The notes beneath the pieces are model-generated. The model was not told the origin of the DNA, did not search any database, and saw nothing but the letters and a program-made list of their open reading frames with translations. The translations under genes were made by a program, and so were the position numbers. A DNA stretch of 64,000 nt from Fictibacillus sp. FJAT-27399 (GTDB taxonomy: Bacteria; Bacillota; Bacilli; Bacillales; Fictibacillaceae), in NCBI RefSeq assembly GCF_001510655.1, contig NZ_LMVC01000001.1, positions 947,762 through 1,011,761 of the forward strand, written 5' to 3'. Positions within the stretch are counted from its first letter, which is position 1, and the number at the start of each line of letters is the position of its first letter. This document shows, one piece after another, positions 25,718-35,742 of this stretch.

Positions 25718-28471
25718 TTAATCATTGTCTGCCGGCGATGGAGCCTTGCTTTCCGGCTGTTGGGCCACAGCATTTGGAGTAAGCGGTTTTTTGTCACCAG
25801 GATACGGTGTATCAAAACCTTTTGTCGCGTACCAGACCGCGTGATTCAGCATGTTTGCATTAACTTCGTCAGGTGATGCATTTTTACCCGAGATGAATGG
25901 CTTGTTTTTGTTGGACCATTCCGTCCATTGCTGTGCCAAAGCCTTGGACTCTGAGGTATTCTCTTGTGTATTCGCAAGTGCAGCTGTATTCGCCTTTGGC
26001 TGGCCGTTTAATGTGTCAAGCGGGATTCGGTTCGCTTCAGCCTCATATGGTGTGAAATCCGGCTTATTCGTAAAGATTTCGCTCATCGGCTGTGCGGCTG
26101 CATCATTTTGGTTCATGGCAGTCAGACCGAGGATTTGTTCAATACTGCGAACCATATTGATCACTGTCCAGTAGCGGCTATTGGTTACTTCTTTTTTCAC
26201 CCAAGGACTGATCACATAGGCTGGCTCACGGTGCCCGTCCACATGGTCCAACCCATTTTGAGCATCATCTTCGGTAATAAAAATGACAGAGTCTTTCCAG
26301 TAAGGACTATGGGAGATTAAATCCACAATTTTACCTACAGCAAGGTCATTGTCCGCAACCATGGCCTGAGGAGTTGGATTACCTGAAGCGGTTCCTGCCG
26401 TATGGTCATTGGTTACCCACAGTGTATTTAATTGCGGCAAGTCCTTATTTTTTACATGCTTTTCAAACTGCCTTTTGAAAATCTCAAATCGGTATTGATC
26501 TGGAATGTTCATATCGAAGGTAGGATACGGTTTGTGAGTAATCGGCCCAAGAGACGGAATGTCATAGGTTGCCTGATAATGACCCACCGGAACGTGAAGA
26601 TCACCTTTTTGTTTTCCGGACAGTTTCAAGTAATCATTGTACCAGTCTGTCCAAGTGCCGAATTTCTCAGGACCTGTAAATCCAGTCGTATCTTCTCCGA
26701 AGTTTTCCACAGAAACATCGTATTTGAGGGCTTGGTCCCAAAGATGTCCCGTTGGGGCATAAGCCATCGGATCTCCGGCTCCTCCTGGATAGCTTCGGAC
26801 GTTGGCTGTGTCGGTTTCTTTATCTTCATAATCTGTATTGGTCCCTTGCATGACCCATTGGTGGCCGCTTGCAGATTGGATCCCTGAAACATAGAAATTA
26901 TCCAACAGCGGGTAGGTATTGGCAAGCTTATGGAAGTTTGGTGTTACCTCTTTACCAAATTGTGTGATAGCCGGTTCGCCATTTCCTTTGCCTAAATCGC
27001 CAAGAACTTGGTCATAGGTTCTGTTCTCTTTAATGATATAGAAAACATGTTTGATGGTTGATGGCTCGCCAACCCGCTCTGGCATGGCAACCGGCTTTAT
27101 GTCGCGGCGAGGTTCCGCATTCTGGTTCTTTAGACCAAACCAGTTATTATTGGCGTAAACCTTTTTTGTTCCTTCCATTAAATCATCTGCAGTTGGGAAA
27201 GGAATCATGGACAAAGAGCCAACTTGCGCATAAGAGGAATGTCCTGAAACAGTCACTCCTTGAATGGTTGATGTACGTGCAGGTCCAAGTGAGCCTACAC
27301 CATCAGCGTTTGCCACAAGCAAGCGTTTATTTTCAGCATCCATAGCCATGTCTACAGGGAACCATGCTGTAGGCATAAGCCCTAAAAGTTCTGGTGTCTT
27401 CTTCGGACCTTTCCAGTCATATACAGCTACTGCGTTAACTCGTCCTAAACTGACTAGCAATCGGTTATTGTCCAGCATCCTGACCGCATTGGGTGCAGCA
27501 CCTTTTTTAGACTTAGAATATGGTTTAATGTCGATGGTTTGGACTACTTTATCTGTTTTAGAATCAATAACAGAAACCGTATCACTGTTTGTGTTCGCAA
27601 CAAAAATATACTGGCCGGATTGAGTCATGCGTTCTGGCTGGACACCAACTGGAATCGTTTTTGTAACCTTATTGGTTTTAAGGTCAACCACAGAGACCGT
27701 TCCAGTCGAAGTGGCACCAGTCTTCGGATTAACAACCACCTGCGTACCGGAAGAATCAACGGTTGTGTCACCAGACTGTGGTTTTCTGCCGCCTTGGTTG
27801 GTGACATATGCTTTATCTCCATCCACTAACATACTGGTTGGGGCATTTTCAACTGGAACCTTGCTCGATACAGTACCCGTCTTCGGATCGATGACGGCAA
27901 GGCTGTTATCCCTGTTCAGTGCGACGAGCAACTGCCCTTGAGGCCCGACTTTAATATCCAGCGGGTTGATGTTTCCTCCAACACTCGCTTCTGGGAGGTC
28001 ATATGTCGTTTTGAGGGTTGGCGTGCCGTCGTTGGCAATCGTCATTACAACTACTTTTCCAGTTTTACCTGCTGATCCTGTAGCATACAATTCTTTGCCG
28101 TCCTGTGAATAAGCAACGCCCCACATATGTGAGAGTTTTAATTTAAAGCTTGTTGCCATTAATTTTCCGGTTTTGAGATCGACGATGTTTAGACCGTTTC
28201 CGCCATAATCTGTTCTTCCATTCAACACGGCCGCTGTTTTACCATTTGGGTGAACCGCAATGGAAATAGGATTGCCCCCAAACTCAATTTGTTTACCGGC
28301 TGGAGTGACGAGCTGATTTACAGGCGTTAACACCGAACCGTCTTGCTGGCGGCCCACAAACTTGGTGCCAAAGGGATCATTAATGGATGCGTATACACTT
28401 GCCGAACCAAGAAGCGCTGTACTTATTGCAATACCAGCAATCAGTTTCTTCTTGTGAATGATCTTTTTCAC
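25718..28471 (-). CDS. Secreted fusion: YncE-type beta-propeller plus alkaline phosphatase-superfamily phosphoesterase
   Basis: Exported protein of 917 residues. It starts with GTG after GAGAGGAAA and has a signal peptide (KKLIAGIAISTALLGSASVYA). Residues 45-430 carry YVTN-like repeats (NPISIAVHPNGKTAAVLNG, TGTVSVVDLKTNKVTKTIPV, NTNSDTVSVIDSKTDKVVQT). From about 475 comes a phosphoesterase domain: IKHVFYIIKENRTYDQVLGD holds metal and nucleophile-region residues, and ITEDDAQNGLDHVDGHR the metal-binding Asp and His residues. The arrangement matches proteins annotated as bifunctional YncE/alkaline phosphatase family. The substrate is unknown, possibly phosphodiesters or phospholipids. Upstream repeats resemble a Pho box. 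Confidence 0.88.
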   Translation of the reverse strand: MKKIIHKKKLIAGIAISTALLGSASVYASINDPFGTKFVGRQQDGSVLTPVNQLVTPAGKQIEFGGNPISIAVHPNGKTAAVLNGRTDYGGNGLNIVDLKTGKLMATSFKLKLSHMWGVAYSQDGKELYATGSAGKTGKVVVMTIANDGTPTLKTTYDLPEASVGGNINPLDIKVGPQGQLLVALNRDNSLAVIDPKTGTVSSKVPVENAPTSMLVDGDKAYVTNQGGRKPQSGDTTVDSSGTQVVVNPKTGATSTGTVSVVDLKTNKVTKTIPVGVQPERMTQSGQYIFVANTNSDTVSVIDSKTDKVVQTIDIKPYSKSKKGAAPNAVRMLDNNRLLVSLGRVNAVAVYDWKGPKKTPELLGLMPTAWFPVDMAMDAENKRLLVANADGVGSLGPARTSTIQGVTVSGHSSYAQVGSLSMIPFPTADDLMEGTKKVYANNNWFGLKNQNAEPRRDIKPVAMPERVGEPSTIKHVFYIIKENRTYDQVLGDLGKGNGEPAITQFGKEVTPNFHKLANTYPLLDNFYVSGIQSASGHQWVMQGTNTDYEDKETDTANVRSYPGGAGDPMAYAPTGHLWDQALKYDVSVENFGEDTTGFTGPEKFGTWTDWYNDYLKLSGKQKGDLHVPVGHYQATYDIPSLGPITHKPYPTFDMNIPDQYRFEIFKRQFEKHVKNKDLPQLNTLWVTNDHTAGTASGNPTPQAMVADNDLAVGKIVDLISHSPYWKDSVIFITEDDAQNGLDHVDGHREPAYVISPWVKKEVTNSRYWTVINMVRSIEQILGLTAMNQNDAAAQPMSEIFTNKPDFTPYEAEANRIPLDTLNGQPKANTAALANTQENTSESKALAQQWTEWSNKNKPFISGKNASPDEVNANMLNHAVWYATKGFDTPYPGDKKPLTPNAVAQQPESKAPSPADND

Positions 28472-28535
28472 TTTCCTCTCTCCATTCTAATTGGTATGTT
28501 TTACTAGATTAGGATACTGCTATATTTTTAACGTT

Positions 28536-28575
28536 TGTTTACATCAAGGTAAAGTTAATTGTTTAACTATGTAAA
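28536..28575 (-). promoter_or_regulatory. Pho-box-like hexamer array
   Basis: On the minus strand four hexamers are found: TTTACA (28575), TAAACA (28565), TTTACC (28553) and TAAACA (28541), with starts 10, 12 and 12 bases apart. PhoP sites in Bacillus are TT(A/C/T)ACA-like repeats on about an 11-base period. They lie 65-105 bases before the start of a phosphatase gene. The match is loose. Confidence 0.4.
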
Positions 28576-28622
28576 ATATTCAATCTCTTCTCTTCACAAT
28601 TAGTATCTTAATAAAAAGAAAA

Positions 28623-28644
28623 AGCAGCCTTTGCCCAGGCTGCT
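28623..28644 (-). terminator. Intrinsic terminator of the RND gene
   Basis: AGCAGCCT and AGGCTGCT form an eight-base stem with a TTGCCC loop; on the minus strand TTTTTCTTTTT follows directly. Confidence 0.9.
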
Positions 28645-28660
28645 CACGATGGTTTGGGTA

Positions 28661-31600
28661 TTATGCATATATTTTTTCTTCAGGGATATTTTTTTGAGAA
28701 ATGTTTGGTGAACCTTTATGCAACCATTTATAGACAATGGGAATGACAATTAAACTGATAAACGTTGAACTGATCAAACCGCCTATTACGACAATGCCAA
28801 GAGTTTGTGAGATTACAGAATCGGTGCGGGAGGATAGAGCTAACGGAAGTACGGTTAAAACAGTCGTTAAAGCTGTCGTTAATATCGGACGCACTCGAGT
28901 GGACGTTCCAAGAACAATCGCTTCATTTAACATAAGACCCTCGGCTCGTTTTCTCTCGATCTTATCAACAAGAACAATGCCATTTGTAACTACAATGCCT
29001 GTGAGCATTAATAGACCGACCAGGGCTGCTAGATTCCATTCCAATCGAAAGATAAACATAGCCGCCACTGATCCAATAAACGCTAAAGGGATACAGATGA
29101 ATACGGATAATGGTGCTTTCCAACCTCTAAAGACTGTACCTATGATGAAGAGAACGAGCAATAAAGAGAAAGAAAAAGCAATTGCCATCTCATAAATCAT
29201 TTCATTTACTTGTTCTGGTATTCCAGCAAAGGAGTAGCTGATATTCTGCGGCAACGGAAGTTTCTCTAAAATCGATTTTACTTGTTTAGTCACCCCGCCA
29301 ATATCTGATGAAGTGATATTGGCCGTAACCTCGGCGAATGGCTGTCCGTCCTTTTCCTGAATTTCTGATGAATCGGCATCGGCTTCCAGTGTGGCAAGCT
29401 CATCTAATCTTACATTCTGTCCCTGGTCATTCTTAAATGTTTCTGACCCCAGGGCAGAAAAAACATCTGGAGGATTGTCTTTGCTTTTCAACACGACCGG
29501 AAAAGCATGTTGATTAATGGATATTTGCCCCTTTGTACCTTCCGCTGTATAAAATTGAATCCGATTTAAAAGGTCCTCCACTTTAATACCATTTCTTTCA
29601 ATGGCTTTTTGATCAAGATGGATATGATACTTTTTCGTACCGGCCTCATCGTCAGCTATATCCTCTACTGCCAGCCCGGGAACTCTCGTAAGCTTTTGCC
29701 CAATTGTATGTGCCATGGATTCCAGCGTTTCATGATCCGATCCAGTGAAGTTAATCTTTAATTGGGAGTCATCTCCCGCAATCCGCTGATCCGTAACCGT
29801 GTATACGGCTTGTCCCTTTATGGAATCAAGCTGTTTTTGAAAATTTTCTATAAAAGAAGCAAGGTTTGTATCTGGGTTAACCGCAACAAATAAGTTGGCA
29901 ACATTCGGTTTTTGAATCCAACCGCCGCCTGCATCAAAAACATCATCCGATTGAGCAGTAAAAGACGACCCAAGGACTGAAGAATATGTACCCACATGTT
30001 GATCCTTTTTAATAAGCCCTTCTACTCTTTTAACTTCTGCATCCATTTCTCTTAACGATGCAGACTGAGGAAGTTCGATCCGAACACCGGCTTGTCCTTT
30101 TTTATAACTTATGGGTAAAAAGTTCACTGGTAAAAATGCTGCTCCAATACCCGTAATAAGAAACAATAGAAGCGTAAAGGCGATGATTTTTTTCTCCTTG
30201 TGCAACATCCGCTTAAAAGCTTTATGCATGAGAGGTTCTAACGGATCATGAATACTTAGGGGTTTTCCCTTCGAAAACAGGTTGTAGAGAGTCGGCACCA
30301 CCAGCATGGCAACCAATAAGGAAACGAAAAGCGCAATAACTACCGACCAGGCAAACCCTGAGAAAGCAGAACTTACGATGCCGCCGATCAGGGCAATGGG
30401 AACATACACCACAATCGTCGTTGCTGTTGAAGAAACAATGGCAGGGATCATTTCTGAGACCGAGTGTGATAACTGATGAAGTGTTATTTTCCCCTCCCTT
30501 TCCTGCACTTTCCGGTTTAAATTATCCAAAATAACAATGGAGTCATCGACCACTCGTCCCATGGCCACAATCAAACCTGAAACCGTCAGTATGTTCAAGC
30601 TGATTCCCAACGTTTTAAGTACACCGATGGTTGCTAAAAGACATATGGGAAGCGACAGAACAATCAATAAGGTGGAACGAACTTGACGGAAAAACAAGAA
30701 CGTACAGATCATGGCGAAAAGACACCCTAACAACCCTTCTTTAACTAGTCCTTTTAAAGATGAATTCACTTGTTCACTTTGATCAAACAGAATGGACGAT
30801 TTCACATCATTATTTTTTAGCGCAGGTATGGTTTTCAGCTTGCTTCTTATTTTTTCTCCTACATCTGTAATATTTGAAGTGGATGTTTTTAACACATCAA
30901 GCCGAACACTCGGCAGCCCATCGGTCCGGGAGATCGTTTGAAGATTGACCACTGAATTTGAAATGTCAGCTACCTTAGAGAGAGGAATTGATCGGCCATC
31001 CTGCCTTTGAACAGGCAAGTTTAATAACTCCTGCTTATTTAATGACCAACCGGAGACCTGGACAGGAATAGAAGCTTGATTACTTGAGACATTGCCCTGC
31101 AGTTCTGTTGTATATTTTTTCTCCATTGAATTTTGAAGATCGTTTACGGTTAATCCAGCCTTTTTTAGTTTTTCCTTATCAATGGTCAAAGCATATCCAG
31201 CCGTTCCACCACCCGTTACATTGATTTCCTTTACCCCTGGAACAGTTTTCAACCCACTTACGATATCTTCTTGGACCATCGTTCGTAAGGTGTTCTCGGT
31301 TACATTTGGAGAGGCACTGGTTAAATTGATGCTCATAATCGGAAACGAATTTGTACTAAGGCGTGTCACAACAGGTTTTTTCACACTAGCTGGCAGGGAA
31401 ATCGTATCAATGGCATGGTTGACCTCCGCCTCAGCTTTTTCCATATCGTAGCTCATAGGAAAGTTGAGACGTAAAAGAGTGTTGCCATTTGAGGAGTTGG
31501 TTTCGATATCCTGAAGGCCATCCACTACCCGAACAGCTTGTTCAATCGGTTTTGTAACGTTCAGTTTCATTTGATCTGCTTGATAATTTTCAGACTGTGC

Positions 31601-31750
31601 AGACACAGTAAGAGTTGAATTATTGATTTCAGGCAAATAATCTCGTTGAATTTGCCGGGCAGCCATCGCCCCCCAAGCAATAATCAGTATTATCAGAGTG
31701 ATAATAAGAACGGCCCGTTTCATCGATGCGTCAATGAGTGATTTCATCAT
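28661..31750 (-). CDS. RND-family efflux transporter (AcrB/SwrC-like)
   Basis: Proton-driven efflux pump of the membrane, about 1029 residues. The ATG at 31750 (or 31747) is supported by GGAGGC 11-14 bases upstream; frame extensions before it lack support. The N-terminal helix is KRAVLIITLIILIIAWGAMA, a large extracytoplasmic loop follows, then helices with LTVSGLIVAMGRVVDDSIVILDN (the Asp-Asp of the proton relay), a second large loop and the second helix bundle (GLLMLTGIVVTNGIVLVDKIERKRAEG). No membrane-fusion or outer component is adjacent, as for SwrC of Bacillus subtilis, which exports surfactin. The substrate is not predictable. Confidence 0.92.
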   Translation of the reverse strand: MMKSLIDASMKRAVLIITLIILIIAWGAMAARQIQRDYLPEINNSTLTVSAQSENYQADQMKLNVTKPIEQAVRVVDGLQDIETNSSNGNTLLRLNFPMSYDMEKAEAEVNHAIDTISLPASVKKPVVTRLSTNSFPIMSINLTSASPNVTENTLRTMVQEDIVSGLKTVPGVKEINVTGGGTAGYALTIDKEKLKKAGLTVNDLQNSMEKKYTTELQGNVSSNQASIPVQVSGWSLNKQELLNLPVQRQDGRSIPLSKVADISNSVVNLQTISRTDGLPSVRLDVLKTSTSNITDVGEKIRSKLKTIPALKNNDVKSSILFDQSEQVNSSLKGLVKEGLLGCLFAMICTFLFFRQVRSTLLIVLSLPICLLATIGVLKTLGISLNILTVSGLIVAMGRVVDDSIVILDNLNRKVQEREGKITLHQLSHSVSEMIPAIVSSTATTIVVYVPIALIGGIVSSAFSGFAWSVVIALFVSLLVAMLVVPTLYNLFSKGKPLSIHDPLEPLMHKAFKRMLHKEKKIIAFTLLLFLITGIGAAFLPVNFLPISYKKGQAGVRIELPQSASLREMDAEVKRVEGLIKKDQHVGTYSSVLGSSFTAQSDDVFDAGGGWIQKPNVANLFVAVNPDTNLASFIENFQKQLDSIKGQAVYTVTDQRIAGDDSQLKINFTGSDHETLESMAHTIGQKLTRVPGLAVEDIADDEAGTKKYHIHLDQKAIERNGIKVEDLLNRIQFYTAEGTKGQISINQHAFPVVLKSKDNPPDVFSALGSETFKNDQGQNVRLDELATLEADADSSEIQEKDGQPFAEVTANITSSDIGGVTKQVKSILEKLPLPQNISYSFAGIPEQVNEMIYEMAIAFSFSLLLVLFIIGTVFRGWKAPLSVFICIPLAFIGSVAAMFIFRLEWNLAALVGLLMLTGIVVTNGIVLVDKIERKRAEGLMLNEAIVLGTSTRVRPILTTALTTVLTVLPLALSSRTDSVISQTLGIVVIGGLISSTFISLIVIPIVYKWLHKGSPNISQKNIPEEKIYA

Positions 31751-32077
31751 TTTTCTTTTACGCCTCCAAACTTTATACATTCTGTTCATCAAACAAGATG
31801 ATTATTTTAATATAATGGACAGTTGTAAAAATTCGATTAATGAAGCGTAAAAGAATTATAGAATTGTAGATAATTTACATCAGGGGTTTTAAAGTACCCC
31901 TTTTAATTTAGTACTGGTTTCGCTATTTTTCAGGTATCCTAAGGACAGTACTCTTTTGGAAAATTGGTTTAATTAATAAATACGGTACGTGAAATTGTGA
32001 ATACCGGACACCTTTTCTGAGTCAAGCTTTGTACTCTCTTCTTTATTAGTTTACATTTTCACAGGGAGGAAATAATA
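31751..32077. other. A+T-rich intergenic stretch
   Basis: No open frame, hairpin with T-run or repeat was found here. It should hold the RND gene promoter; TTTACA and AATAAT 17 bases apart on the minus strand near the gene are a weak candidate. Confidence 0.5.
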
Positions 32078-32391
32078 AAAAAGGGGCTGTCCAAGAAGTC
32101 TGGTAGCTGTTGATCTCCGCTCCAGGCTGCTCGCTTTCCGCGGGGCGTGCGGTGAGCCTTACCGGCGTGAACGCCTACTTTTTGGCGCAAACGCCTGCGG
32201 GAGTCTCACCTGTCACGCTAGTCCCGCAGGACAAGGAAGGCTCCGGCAGCTTTTTATCGCACGAAGAAAATGTGAAGTTCATTTTCGAGGAGTCTCGCAC
32301 CTTGCACTCCAATCAACTTTTCATTGAAGATTTTTCACGTCAAAGGAGCTGCCTGAAGGTCAATTTTCGACTTTCAGGACAGCCCCTTTTT
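32078..32391. mobile_element. MITE-like element with 15-bp terminal inverted repeats
   Basis: About 314 bases bounded by AAAAAGGGGCTGTCC on the left and GGACAGCCCCTTTTT on the right; the imperfect match extends a few bases inward (AAGTC/GACTT). It encodes no transposase. The inside is GC-richer than its surroundings and holds the Bacillaceae-type repeat (GTTGATCTCCGCTCCAGGCT ... CACTCCAATCAACTT), part of which recurs inverted at 63906-64000. The right end touches the stop codon of the broken SnoaL-like gene. Confidence 0.7.
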
Positions 32392-32791
32392 AGTCTGCAA
32401 CAACAGCAGGATTCAAGTCCGTACCGTAGGAGTTATCGATGGAACAAAGCCATTCGACCTTGGAATTTTTCTTGAACACATAGGTTGCCCTTCGTTCCAT
32501 AGAATATTGAGAATCTTTTTTATCCGCCGAAATCTTCGTTTGTGAAATAACTAGCGCCGTATCTCCAGCTTCTCATATCACCATTTCCCCTTGAGTTGGT
32601 ACGATACTGTTGTTGAAGTATGCTGCGATTTTAATGAAGGCTTTTTTTATCTCCTCTTTCCCCCTCGCAATCATTCCTGGCTTTACAATCAGAATGGCAT
32701 CATCTGTATAACAGTTCAGCAGCGTATCAAAATCCTCCTGTTTGATTGCCAGGTCACACTTTTTGATTACTTCATTTAATTCGTGTTCCAT
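32390..32791 (-). pseudogene. SnoaL-like/DUF4440 protein with in-frame nonsense codon
   Basis: The start at 32791 encodes 72 residues ([43 protein letters not shown]), then TGA after GEMVI. The same frame continues past the TGA with good coding, [20 protein letters not shown] then [20 protein letters not shown], to a TAA at 32390-32392. The full product would be about 133 residues, the usual length for NTF2-like DUF4440 proteins of the SgcJ/EcaC type. A single substitution therefore explains the break. The final TAA runs into the A-tract of the MITE end. Confidence 0.75.
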
Positions 32792-32901
32792 CCCATTTCA
32801 CTCCAGAATTTTAACAAACACAATAAATTCTTAATTCCATTAAATAAACCCGTTATATATTTTATTTCAATTTCCAATAAATACAATATACTTCACAAGA
32901 T

Positions 32902-32942
32902 AAAAGAGCATGCAGGCAAACCTTTCGACTGTATGCTTTTTT
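32902..32942. terminator. Terminator-like hairpin of unclear client
   Basis: GCATGCAG (32908-32915) pairs with CTGTATGC (32929-32936), one G-T pair, followed on the plus strand by TTTTTT. No plus-strand gene ends just before it. It may be a leftover terminator or part of the leader before the LacI gene. Confidence 0.4.
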
Positions 32943-32965
32943 ATGCATAAGAGGCACTTCGAAAG

Positions 32966-33095
32966 AAATATTTAGTAATTTTTTAACCTGTTCAAATGAA
33001 TCAACAAAAATAATCAGAATAATTAAAAATTAACTATTGAAAGCCTTTCCACTTGATGGTATTATTCAATCAACCAGTAAAATATTTAGTAATTT
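32966..33095 (+). promoter_or_regulatory. Promoter of the LacI-type gene flanked by an exact 16-bp direct repeat
   Basis: TTGAAA (33037-33042) and TATTAT (33060-33065) are 17 bases apart. AAATATTTAGTAATTT occurs exactly at 32966-32981 and again at 33080-33095, one copy on each side. The spacing of 114 bases and flanking position suit looping or autoregulation by the LacI-family protein. Confidence 0.6.
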
Positions 33096-33121
33096 ATAGT
33101 AAATTTTATAAAATAATATAA

Positions 33122-34174
<1,053 letters not shown>

Positions 34175-34224
34175 CAAAGCAACCTTTCAAGGAGGTGATT
34201 CAATAGATTAAGAGGAGATTTAAA

Positions 34225-34336
34225 ATAAAAAAGGCTTATTCGCCCAGAAACCTACCAATCTAGCCCATTGGTATGAGTGACTGCCAATCACTAGTTTCTA
34301 GCGAATAACCCAGAACTCCCATTTACCAAGGAGCAA
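34225..34336 (-). ncRNA. Candidate small structured RNA (three-way junction plus T-run)
   Basis: A strongly folded block lies between the regulator and importer genes. The outer stem pairs 34233-34243 with 34301-34310 (one bulge) and continues with AGAAAC (34246-34251) to GTTTCT (34294-34299). Inside are two hairpins: TACCAAT/ATTGGTA (34253-34273) and AGTGA/TCACT (34276-34292), each with a seven-base loop. On the minus strand the stem is followed at once by TTTTTTATTTT, as in an intrinsic terminator, and a promoter precedes it. A transcript of about 110 bases is predicted. On the plus strand it could instead be a leader structure. No known RNA family was recognised. Confidence 0.5.
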
Positions 34337-34342
34337 CTATAA

Positions 34343-34371
34343 ATTATATAGGAGCCCCGGTCATTGTGCAA
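34343..34371 (-). promoter_or_regulatory. Minus-strand promoter before the candidate RNA
   Basis: TTGCAC (34371-34366) and a perfect TATAAT (34348-34343) are 17 bases apart on the minus strand, pointing away from the importer genes and into the structured block. The -35 is weak. Confidence 0.45.
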
Positions 34372-34393
34372 ACATTCTTAGGATCGTTTGTTT

Positions 34394-34407
34394 TGGTTTT
34401 AAAACCA
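34394..34407. promoter_or_regulatory. 14-bp perfect palindrome, candidate LacI-family operator
   Basis: TGGTTTTAAAACCA lies 23 bases before the importer lipoprotein start. The symmetry, length and position fit a LacI-family operator, although the central CG common in that family is absent. AATTACTA just downstream is the complement of part of the direct repeats near the regulator promoter. Confidence 0.5.
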
Positions 34408-34429
34408 TTAATTACTAGGGGGAATTACG

Positions 34430-35692
34430 TTGAAAAAGCTAGGTAAAACATTACTAATAACATCAGCCATTGCTTTAGCTTTGACGGGCTGTAATAAACA
34501 GTCCAGCTCTGGAAGCGGAGGCACCGTACAATTAACCTTATTCTCTACCGTAACCAACGAATCGGACAAGGCTGCTTTAGCTGATGCCATTAAAGAATTT
34601 GAAAAGAAAAATCCAAAGATTGATATTAAAGAAAACTTTCCCGCTGATAAATATGAAGGAATGCTTCGGGTAAAAATGGCAGCTAATGATATGCCCGACT
34701 TGTTTGACACCCACGGTTGGTCAAAAGACCGATACGGTGAATATGTGGAAAATTTACAAAAAATGAATTGGGTAAAAGACTTGGATCCGGCGATGAATGA
34801 CATTCTTAAAGACAAAGCAGGCAAAGTTTATGCTTACCCTTTAAATCAGGCGAAAGACGGTATTACATATAACGCTACCCTATTAAAAAAATACGGAATC
34901 CAACCGCCTGCTACGTTTGATGAATGGATGAGCGCCATGGAAACCATTAAAAAGAAGAGCAAAGGTGAGGTCACTCCTCTTTGGTTTGCAGGATCAGATA
35001 AAAGCTCGTTTGGACAATATTTTGATCAGTTCGCCACTCCTTTACTTGTAACCGATACCAAACATGACTTTAAAAAAGAGCTCTTATCAGGAACGTTTGA
35101 CTGGTCGAAATTTACCTTCCTTCCTGAAAAACTGCAAGAAATGCAGAAGAAAGGATACTTGAACAAAGACGTATTAACAGCACAAAACCAGCAAATGACG
35201 GACTTGATGGCACAAAACAAAATAGGGTTCATTATTGGCGGAGGGTTGCTTGGCCCAGCTGTAAAGGAACTAAATCCCAAGGTCCAATTAGGCGTTATTC
35301 CGATGCCTGTCATCCATAAAGGCGACCAGCCAAGCTGGATTGGCGGAGAACGTCACACGCTTGCCGTCTGGAAGGATTCAGAACATAAAAAAGAAGCGAA
35401 AAAGTTTATTGATTTTATTTCACAGCCCGAAATGGTTAAAAAGATTGCAGAAGCAACTTCTTTGCCTGCTGGTCTAACCAACACTGAAGCTGATAACTAC
35501 TTCGCTAAAGACTATGAAAAATACAAAGATGTGAAGGTCGAACCTTACTTTGATCGTGTCTACCTCCCTAGCGGAATGTGGGATGTTCTCGGTGCCTCTG
35601 GCCAGGAACTACTGTCCAAATCCATGACACCAGAACGAGTGTCCAAGAAAATGGGAGCAGAATATAAACGCCTTTATAAACCTAAAAAATAA
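34430..35692 (+). CDS. Extracellular sugar-binding lipoprotein, alpha-galactoside importer
   Basis: Family 1 binding protein of 420 residues. It starts with TTG after GGGGGAA. The signal and lipobox LALTGC place the lipidated Cys at residue 21. The mature part has [20 protein letters not shown] and IGGGLLGPA features of the MsmE/raffinose-binding type. Downstream permeases and a GH4 alpha-galactosidase point to melibiose or raffinose-type ligands; that is from context. Confidence 0.92.
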   Translation: MKKLGKTLLITSAIALALTGCNKQSSSGSGGTVQLTLFSTVTNESDKAALADAIKEFEKKNPKIDIKENFPADKYEGMLRVKMAANDMPDLFDTHGWSKDRYGEYVENLQKMNWVKDLDPAMNDILKDKAGKVYAYPLNQAKDGITYNATLLKKYGIQPPATFDEWMSAMETIKKKSKGEVTPLWFAGSDKSSFGQYFDQFATPLLVTDTKHDFKKELLSGTFDWSKFTFLPEKLQEMQKKGYLNKDVLTAQNQQMTDLMAQNKIGFIIGGGLLGPAVKELNPKVQLGVIPMPVIHKGDQPSWIGGERHTLAVWKDSEHKKEAKKFIDFISQPEMVKKIAEATSLPAGLTNTEADNYFAKDYEKYKDVKVEPYFDRVYLPSGMWDVLGASGQELLSKSMTPERVSKKMGAEYKRLYKPKK

Positions 35693-35742
35693 AGCACGCT
35701 TGTTTAATCCATGAATCCATAACCGCAAAGGAGTTGAAATTC

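Noticed and set aside
26432..26887. Plus-strand open frame of 151 codons
   Set aside because: Antisense to the phosphoesterase domain; no promoter or ribosome site.
32110..32475. Open frame of 121 codons on the plus strand
   Set aside because: It lies across the MITE-like repeat and the broken SnoaL-like gene, has no ribosome site, and its composition follows the repeat.
34233..34310. Resemblance to a purine riboswitch (three-way junction, seven-base loops)
   Set aside because: The conserved junction bases and loop sequences of that class are absent, and the T-run lies on the other strand.
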